A stretch of DNA of 36,830 nt from Candidatus Solibacter sp. (GTDB lineage: Bacteria; Acidobacteriota; Terriglobia; Bryobacterales; Bryobacteraceae), in NCBI GenBank assembly GCA_025361425.1, contig JANYAH010000056.1:1-36830 (forward strand). Reading direction: 5' to 3'. Below, piece by piece: positions 32,426 to 36,830 of the stretch. Below the pieces are notes generated by a model. The model saw nothing but the letters and a program-made list of their open reading frames with translations, was not told where the DNA came from and made no database searches. The first letter of the stretch is position 1. Every line of letters begins with the position of its first letter. The position numbers and the translations under genes are program-made.

Positions 32426-33345
32426 TCCCGCAGACTCTTTCCAGTAAGTTCGATGAAGGCGTCCTCCAGCGACGGCCGTTTGATGCGGATGTCGGCCAGT
32501 TCCACGCCCTTTTCGTCGAGCCACTTGACCATCTCGACTACAATGCGGGCGGGGCGGCCGGTGGTCACCGCAATTTTCATACGCGTCTGGTCCGCGGTGA
32601 CTTGGTCGGCTTCGGGCCATTGCGGCAGCGCCATATCGCCCAGCGGGGCGGTGAGCTCGATCTCGATGGTGGAATGGGCCACTGCCTTTTGCTGAATCTC
32701 GCGGGGCGTGCCCATGGCGACGATGCGGCCTTCATCGACAATGGCCACGCGGTCGCAGAGCTTCTCCGCCTCTTCGATGTAGTGGGTAGTCAGCAGGATG
32801 GTGCGCTGCTCGCGGCGCAGATCCAGCACCAATTCGTGGATTTCGAGGCGCGCTTGCGGGTCCAGCCCGGCGGAGGGCTCATCGAGAAAAAGCACTTGCG
32901 GGTCGTTGAGCAGGGCCAGCGCCAGGGCGAGCCGCTGCTTCTGTCCGCCGGAGAGTTTGCCGTATTGCGTGTCGCGCTTCTCCCAGAGTTGCAGGCGCTT
33001 CAAGAGCTGGTCGCCATCCACGGTGCGCGTGTAGAAGGCGGCGAACAGTTCCATGGCCTCGCAGACCTTGAGTTTCTCTTGGAGGTTGGTGGATTGCAGG
33101 CAGACGCCGACGCGGTCCTTAAGCTGGCGGGTTTGCACGTCGGGGTCGCAGCCGAGAACGCTGACGCGTCCGCCCGTGCGGGTGCGCAGCCCTTCGAGGA
33201 TTTCGACGGTGGTGGTCTTCCCGGCGCCATTGGGGCCGAGCAGGCCGAAGACTTCGCCGGCGCGCACTTCGAAATCGATACCCTTGACGGCCGGGAGACT
33301 GCCGTAGCTCTTGCGGAGGGCTTCCACCTGGATGGGATTGTCCAC
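32422..33345 (-). CDS. ABC exporter ATP-binding protein (DrrA-like)
   Basis: This is a 307-residue ATPase. Walker A GPNGAGKT is at 37-44, the signature LSGGQKQR at 131-138, Walker B VLFLDEP at 151-157 with the D-loop SAGLDP, and the H-loop histidine at 188. A C-terminal extension of about 90 residues is typical of DrrA/CcmA-like exporters. It pairs with the downstream permease-amidohydrolase, whose start overlaps its stop by 4 bases, so the two form one transporter. The cargo is unknown. Confidence 0.93.
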   Translation of the reverse strand: MDNPIQVEALRKSYGSLPAVKGIDFEVRAGEVFGLLGPNGAGKTTTVEILEGLRTRTGGRVSVLGCDPDVQTRQLKDRVGVCLQSTNLQEKLKVCEAMELFAAFYTRTVDGDQLLKRLQLWEKRDTQYGKLSGGQKQRLALALALLNDPQVLFLDEPSAGLDPQARLEIHELVLDLRREQRTILLTTHYIEEAEKLCDRVAIVDEGRIVAMGTPREIQQKAVAHSTIEIELTAPLGDMALPQWPEADQVTADQTRMKIAVTTGRPARIVVEMVKWLDEKGVELADIRIKRPSLEDAFIELTGKSLRE

Positions 33346-33401
33346 GAATTCTCCAGTCTCTCACAGGCTGGCTTGCTATAGCATGGTAAGGAGAGTGATC
33401 G

Positions 33402-33670
33402 GTGAACGCACAGCTATTTCAGTTCGAATGGGACGAGGTCAAGGCGGATGCAAATGCACGTAAGCATGGTGTCACTTTCGAACTGGCCTCCACGGTATTC
33501 CACGATCCGCACCTGCTCACCGTCGCCGATCTGGAGCACAGCGACACCGAGGAGCGCTGTCCGTCGTCTACCTTTGCTCCGCCGCCGACCCCGCCGCGCT
33601 CGACATCAGGCTGATATCGGCCCGCAAATCGACGCTGGCTGAGAGCCGGCAGTATCAGGAGGGTTTATGA
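33402..33670 (+). pseudogene. brnT: BrnT-family toxin, frameshifted
   Basis: The GTG at 33402 has AAGGAG (33388-33393) 8 bases upstream. The first 52 residues match BrnT: FEWDEVKADANARKHGVTFE, STVFHDPHLL, HSDTEER. That frame then runs into an unrelated proline-rich tail and stops at 33614. The missing BrnT C terminus is found in another frame of the same strand, from about 33560: LSVVYL, then DIRLISARKSTLAESRQYQE, ending at TGA 33668-33670, which overlaps the antitoxin start. Around the junction roughly a dozen family residues (the region between EER and LSVVY) are missing, so a small deletion, not just one base, appears to have broken the frame. Confidence 0.85.
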
Positions 33671-33900
33671 GCAATCAATCAATCGAAGACAACGACATGC
33701 CGGCCGAGATCGACTTCAGCAAAGGGGTTCGCGGTCTCCACCATATCCCTCCCGGCGCCAGGGTGCTGATGCCCGCCTCCATCGAGAAGAGCGTGTGGGC
33801 GTACTTCTCCGGCAAAGCCGAGGAGCGGGGCATCCAACTGTCGGAACTGCTGACCGAAGTGCTGAAGCGCGATATCGAGATCAGTGAAGCGCTGAAGTAG
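33667..33900 (+). CDS. brnA: BrnA-family antitoxin
   Basis: This is a 77-residue protein. The N-terminal part (DMPAEIDFSKGVRGLHHIP) matches the toxin-binding region of BrnA antitoxins. The C-terminal part (ARVLMPASIEKSVWAYFSGK, then AEERGIQLSELLTEVLKRDI) is a ribbon-helix-helix DNA-binding domain. BrnA neutralises the BrnT ribonuclease-like toxin and represses its own operon. The ATG overlaps the stop of the original toxin frame (ATGA), the normal coupled arrangement. It is intact although its toxin is broken. Confidence 0.85.
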   Translation: MSNQSIEDNDMPAEIDFSKGVRGLHHIPPGARVLMPASIEKSVWAYFSGKAEERGIQLSELLTEVLKRDIEISEALK

Positions 33901-33928
33901 GCAACTGCCGGACGTCGTCGTCAGTCCT

Positions 33929-34762
33929 CTAATTCGCGTTGATGCCGAGCTTGGTGTTGACCTTGGCCAGTTCCTTGCGGAAGAGGCGGTTTTGGGGATA
34001 GTCGCGGGCCAACTCGGTCAACCACTGCTGGGCCTCCTGGGGACGCTTCTCGCGCAGCCCGATGATGCTCAACATGATCTTGGAGAAGGGTTTGAAGTAG
34101 TGCCCCTCGCGGGCCACCAGCCTGAGGCGCTCCACGCCACGGTCCTTGCTGCCATCCACGTTATCGAAGTGTACGAACCATTTGATGAAGAATGGAAGGC
34201 TGCCGATCATGTACTCGGAGATACCCGCGGTCAGGTAGGCATCGTAGAATTTCGGATCCACCTTGAGCAGGCGTTGGGCGTAGCTGTTGGAGCGTTTGGC
34301 TATTGAGAGGCTGGAGAACTGCTTTTTCTCCACAAATGCCATGTAATCCGTGGCCACACCTTGAGCCACGCTCATGGCGAACAAGGCTTGCGGGTCATCC
34401 GGGTTGATCTTGAGCGCAGCGTCGGCGCGGGTTTCGACATCATGGACAGCGCGCACGAACTTCTCGCGGGTGACGGGATCGGGGTCCAGCTTTTTCTTTT
34501 TCTCGGCAATCTGCTTGTCGTCGGTGAGGAATTCGCTTTCCAGAATGCCGAGCCGGTCGAGTTCATAGAACAAATAGGCGGAGGCGCGAAACGCGTAGGG
34601 CAGTGGGACCTGTGGGGAAGTGGCAATGGTGCGGTCGAGGATCTCGTGGGCAGCCACATAGTCCTGGTTGTACATGCGCTGCAGCGCCGTGTCGATACCG
34701 TTGGGTTCGGCGGCGTGGAGTGCGGAAACGCACAGAAATAAAGCAAGAGGCTGGATTCGCAA
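33929..34762 (-). CDS. Secreted TPR-like protein of unknown function
   Basis: This is a 277-residue protein with a short signal peptide (RIQPLALFLCVSALHAA). The rest is helical with TPR-like pairs: DTALQRMYNQDYVAAHEILD near the N terminus, ADAALKINPDDPQALFAMSV in the middle and RPQEAQQWLTELARDYPQNR near the end. The start is TTG at 34762; no ATG precedes the signal peptide, and an in-frame TAG lies four codons upstream. It lies 27 bases after the KdpD-like gene and may be cotranscribed with it. Function is not recognised. Confidence 0.7.
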   Translation of the reverse strand: MRIQPLALFLCVSALHAAEPNGIDTALQRMYNQDYVAAHEILDRTIATSPQVPLPYAFRASAYLFYELDRLGILESEFLTDDKQIAEKKKKLDPDPVTREKFVRAVHDVETRADAALKINPDDPQALFAMSVAQGVATDYMAFVEKKQFSSLSIAKRSNSYAQRLLKVDPKFYDAYLTAGISEYMIGSLPFFIKWFVHFDNVDGSKDRGVERLRLVAREGHYFKPFSKIMLSIIGLREKRPQEAQQWLTELARDYPQNRLFRKELAKVNTKLGINAN

Positions 34763-34789
34763 AATGAATGCCTACGCTAATGTTACCGT

Positions 34790-35827
34790 TTATCGACGAC
34801 GCTCCGCCACCACGGTGATCTGGATATCGCGCGCTTGGCGCACCACCTGCTGCACAATGGTTTCCCCGAACCTTTTCCACCAGGGGCGGGCCGGACTTCG
34901 CCCCACGAAAATCTGGGTGACGCGGTGGGCGCGGGCGAACTCAGCGATGCTGCGCGGCACGTCCTCACCTTCTACCACGTGCGTTTGGATGCGCAGGTTA
35001 CGCGCGAAGCTCATGTGGCGCTCCACGGTTTCGCCGACGCTTTGGGACGGGGCTACGTGAACCGCCAGGCAATCGGCGCGGAGATAGTCCGCCATGCGCT
35101 TGCCGCGGCGGATCAGGTTAGCCGACGAGGGGCGCCCGGTGAGGCAGATGAGGATGCGCTCATCGCGCCGCGGCGCCAACAGTTTCTCTTCCACCTCGTG
35201 GGCCGTGTGGCGGATGGCGAGCTCGCGGAGCGCGGTGAGGTTGGCTTCGGCGAAGAAGTTATCAAGCGCGCGGCGCGCCTTCCCGGAGGCGTAGACCACG
35301 CCGCGCTCGATGCGGTTGCGCAGGGCTTGCGGCGTGAGATCGACCAGCACGCACTCGTCGGCTTCATCCACCACCCAATCCGGAACGGTTTCGCGGACGC
35401 GGACTCCGGTAACGTGCCAGACCTGGTCGTTGAGGCTTTCCAGGTGCTGCACATTCATGGTAGTGAGCACGCCGATTCCGGCGTCGAGCAGTTGGTGCAC
35501 GTCTTGCCAGCGCTTGGCGTTCTTGCTGCCGGGGACGTTGCTGTGGGCGAACTCGTCGACCACGGCCACGGCGGGCTTGCGGCGCAGCACCGCCTCGGTA
35601 TCCATCTCCTCGAATTGGGAACCGGCGTAGGCAATGACGCGGCGCGGCACCAACTCCAGGCCCTCAATCTTGGCAATGGTCTCACTGCGGCCGTGGGGTT
35701 CGAAATAGCCGATGGCGACATCGACGCCCTGTTTGCGGAGGGCCTGGGCCTCATCGAGCATGCGGAAGGTTTTGCCGACCCCCGCGGCATATCCCAGGTA
35801 AACCTTGAGATGGGCGGGGCGCTTCAT
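34790..35827 (-). CDS. KdpD N-terminal sensor domain plus universal stress domain, no histidine kinase
   Basis: This is a 345-residue cytoplasmic protein. It starts KRPAHLKVYLGYAAGVGKT with the Walker A loop at 12-20, and Walker B VVDEFAHSNVPGSKN has D91 and E92; these mark the KdpD N-terminal domain (residues 1 to about 215). A universal-stress (Usp) domain follows at about 223-345. The membrane helices and histidine kinase of full-length KdpD (about 900 residues) are absent, and the gene ends normally. Stand-alone versions occur in other bacteria near kdpABC, so the potassium pump genes may lie beyond the right edge. It probably senses K+ or ATP-linked signals and modulates a Kdp system. 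Confidence 0.85.
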   Translation of the reverse strand: MKRPAHLKVYLGYAAGVGKTFRMLDEAQALRKQGVDVAIGYFEPHGRSETIAKIEGLELVPRRVIAYAGSQFEEMDTEAVLRRKPAVAVVDEFAHSNVPGSKNAKRWQDVHQLLDAGIGVLTTMNVQHLESLNDQVWHVTGVRVRETVPDWVVDEADECVLVDLTPQALRNRIERGVVYASGKARRALDNFFAEANLTALRELAIRHTAHEVEEKLLAPRRDERILICLTGRPSSANLIRRGKRMADYLRADCLAVHVAPSQSVGETVERHMSFARNLRIQTHVVEGEDVPRSIAEFARAHRVTQIFVGRSPARPWWKRFGETIVQQVVRQARDIQITVVAERRR

Positions 35828-35855
35828 ACGGAGATCCGTTCGATTCGCAGATGTC

Positions 35856-36052
35856 GATTCACCGCAGAGACGCAGAGAGCGCAGAGGAAAGCGCAGAGAA
35901 AACCAAGAATAGGCTCAGCGAAAGGGGCGGGCTTCGTGCCTCCCTTGGTGGCACTCGCTGCCCGCGCCGAGGCGTGAATCTTGGCCTTTCGGCCGCCCTG
36001 CTTTGTCTTCTCTGCGCTTATCTCTGCGATCTCTGCGTCTCTGCGTTGAATC
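35856..36052. repeat. CGCAGAGA-type inverted repeat element
   Basis: The two ends are inverted copies of about 49 bases: the left begins GATTCACCGCAGAGACGCAG (35856) and the right ends with the complement, CTCTGCGTTGAATC (36052). By eye about 43 of 49 positions match. The middle about 100 bases are unique. It separates the two KdpD-like genes. Frames read through it give low-complexity peptides (RRDAEIAE-like) that are often annotated as proteins but should not be. Confidence 0.85.
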
Positions 36053-36071
36053 GATTTCCGCATGAGCAGCC

Positions 36072-36830
36072 TCATTTCGCCTCCGCATGGGGAAACAGGC
36101 GGACGTCGAAATCCTCGGCGGCGTCGATCAATTTCTCGACCGGACTGCGGTCGCGCTGCGAGTGGCCGAGGAAGAGTTGCGTGATACGCTGCTCGTGAGC
36201 GAACTGGAGCAGCGTATCGGCGAAATCGCCGCCTTTCAGGCAATGCACCTGGGCGTCCATTTCGCGCGCCAGCGCGAGGTACCCATCCAGGCGAGCGCGG
36301 TCGGCGTCGTCCAGGGCGGGTTGTTCCACGTAGGCCACCAGCAGCGCTCCATGGAACCGCCGGGCGTTGCGCTGGCCGCTCTCCAGCATGGGGCGCGCGT
36401 TGCTGCGCGGCGTCAGGCACACCAGGATGCGCTCCTGTGCGCCCCAGGACGCCGAAACGCCGTGCGAGTCAAGGTAGTCCTGCAACTGGCGTTCCACCAC
36501 GTCGGCGGCCAGCAGCAGGGCCAACTCACGCAGTTCGGCGAGCACGCGCGGGTCTCCCATGGCGACATCGGGCGGCGCATCGACCACTTCGATGTCATCG
36601 GCTTCGTGCAGGAACTTCTCGGGGATGCCGGTGGTGGCGCGCTTTCCGGTGAAGCGCTCGACGGCCGCCTGCTGCTCCCGGATGAACTGCACGTTGACGG
36701 CGGTGATCACGGCGATCCCCTGGTGCAGAATCTCCTCCACATCCTGCCAGCGTTCCGGGTTGCGGCTGCCCGGCGGATTGTTGAATGCCAGTTGATCGAT
36801 CAGGCAGACCTCGGGATGGCGGCGGAAGAT
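36072..36830 (-). CDS. Second KdpD N-terminal-domain/Usp protein (5' end outside window)
   Basis: The frame is open to the window edge, giving 252 visible residues that align with the neighbouring KdpD-like protein from about its residue 81. Matching landmarks are IDQLAFNNPPGSRNPERWQD against VVDEFAHSNVPGSKNAKRWQ, then GIAVITAVNVQFI, a middle domain, and a C-terminal Usp domain (ERILVCLTPRSNARPM…). The Walker B glutamate of the neighbour is Q here and the following FAH is LAF, so ATP hydrolysis may be impaired. No kinase domain follows. The Walker A loop lies outside the window and cannot be judged. Confidence 0.8.
   Translation of the reverse strand: MFRRHPEVCLIDQLAFNNPPGSRNPERWQDVEEILHQGIAVITAVNVQFIREQQAAVERFTGKRATTGIPEKFLHEADDIEVVDAPPDVAMGDPRVLAELRELALLLAADVVERQLQDYLDSHGVSASWGAQERILVCLTPRSNARPMLESGQRNARRFHGALLVAYVEQPALDDADRARLDGYLALAREMDAQVHCLKGGDFADTLLQFAHEQRITQLFLGHSQRDRSPVEKLIDAAEDFDVRLFPHAEAK

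Noticed and set aside
35824-36420. 198-codon minus-strand frame across the CGCAGAGA element
   Set aside because: It overlaps the true KdpD-like gene in another frame and translates repeat sequence; such peptides are a common annotation artefact.

Overview
The window is a GC-rich bacterial chromosome segment. It has no tRNA, rRNA, CRISPR array or recognisable transposase. The gene content fits a soil Acidobacteriota member of the Solibacter/Bryobacterales type: a long nuo operon, a secreted ThuA-domain protein, a serine hydrolase with a DUF3471-like tail, a KdpD sensor domain without its kinase, an IPTL-CTERM-tailed beta-propeller protein and families of GC-rich palindromic intergenic repeats. 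This taxonomic call is inference from gene content, not from a marker gene.

Layout. 1-895: 3' part of a Vgb-like beta-propeller protein built from near-identical repeats. 1029-1845: an anti-sigma-factor kinase and STAS antagonist pair (RsbW/RsbV type). 1912-2115: an orphan thiS on the minus strand, divergent from a clear promoter that starts the nuo operon. 2185-15230: respiratory complex I genes in the order A-C-D-E-F-G-H-J-K-L-M-N. They are packed tightly except for a 126-bp palindromic element between nuoF and nuoG. nuoB and nuoI are absent, so the two subunits carrying clusters N2 and N6a/N6b must be encoded elsewhere. 15254-16395: a two-gene minus-strand cassette of unknown function with visibly lower GC.

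16539-18236 is a large secreted TPR protein. It diverges from a cobalamin riboswitch (18280-18428) that heads a plus-strand B12 uptake and salvage locus: TonB-dependent receptor, PduO-type adenosyltransferase, small membrane protein and a DUF71/COG2102 ATP-pyrophosphatase. A cytidylate-kinase-like/nuclease-like fusion and hpt follow. 24345-29136 on the minus strand holds a methyltransferase, a ThuA-domain protein, a serine hydrolase and rsmI. 29371-30273 is an alpha/beta hydrolase. 30227-33345 is an ABC exporter whose permease is fused in frame to a complete amidohydrolase. 33402-33900 is a BrnT/BrnA toxin-antitoxin locus with a frameshifted toxin and an intact antitoxin. 33929-36830 holds a secreted TPR-like protein and two tandem KdpD N-terminal-domain proteins separated by a CGCAGAGA-type inverted repeat.

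Three unrelated repeat families punctuate the window: a 122-127 bp element with 15-bp terminal inverted repeats (three copies), a 28-bp GACAGAC hairpin (three copies with covarying stems), and one 197-bp CGCAGAGA element. The observations most worth a second look are the permease-amidohydrolase fusion, the riboswitch-headed B12 salvage locus, the complex I operon lacking nuoB and nuoI, the low-GC two-gene cassette and the broken BrnT.
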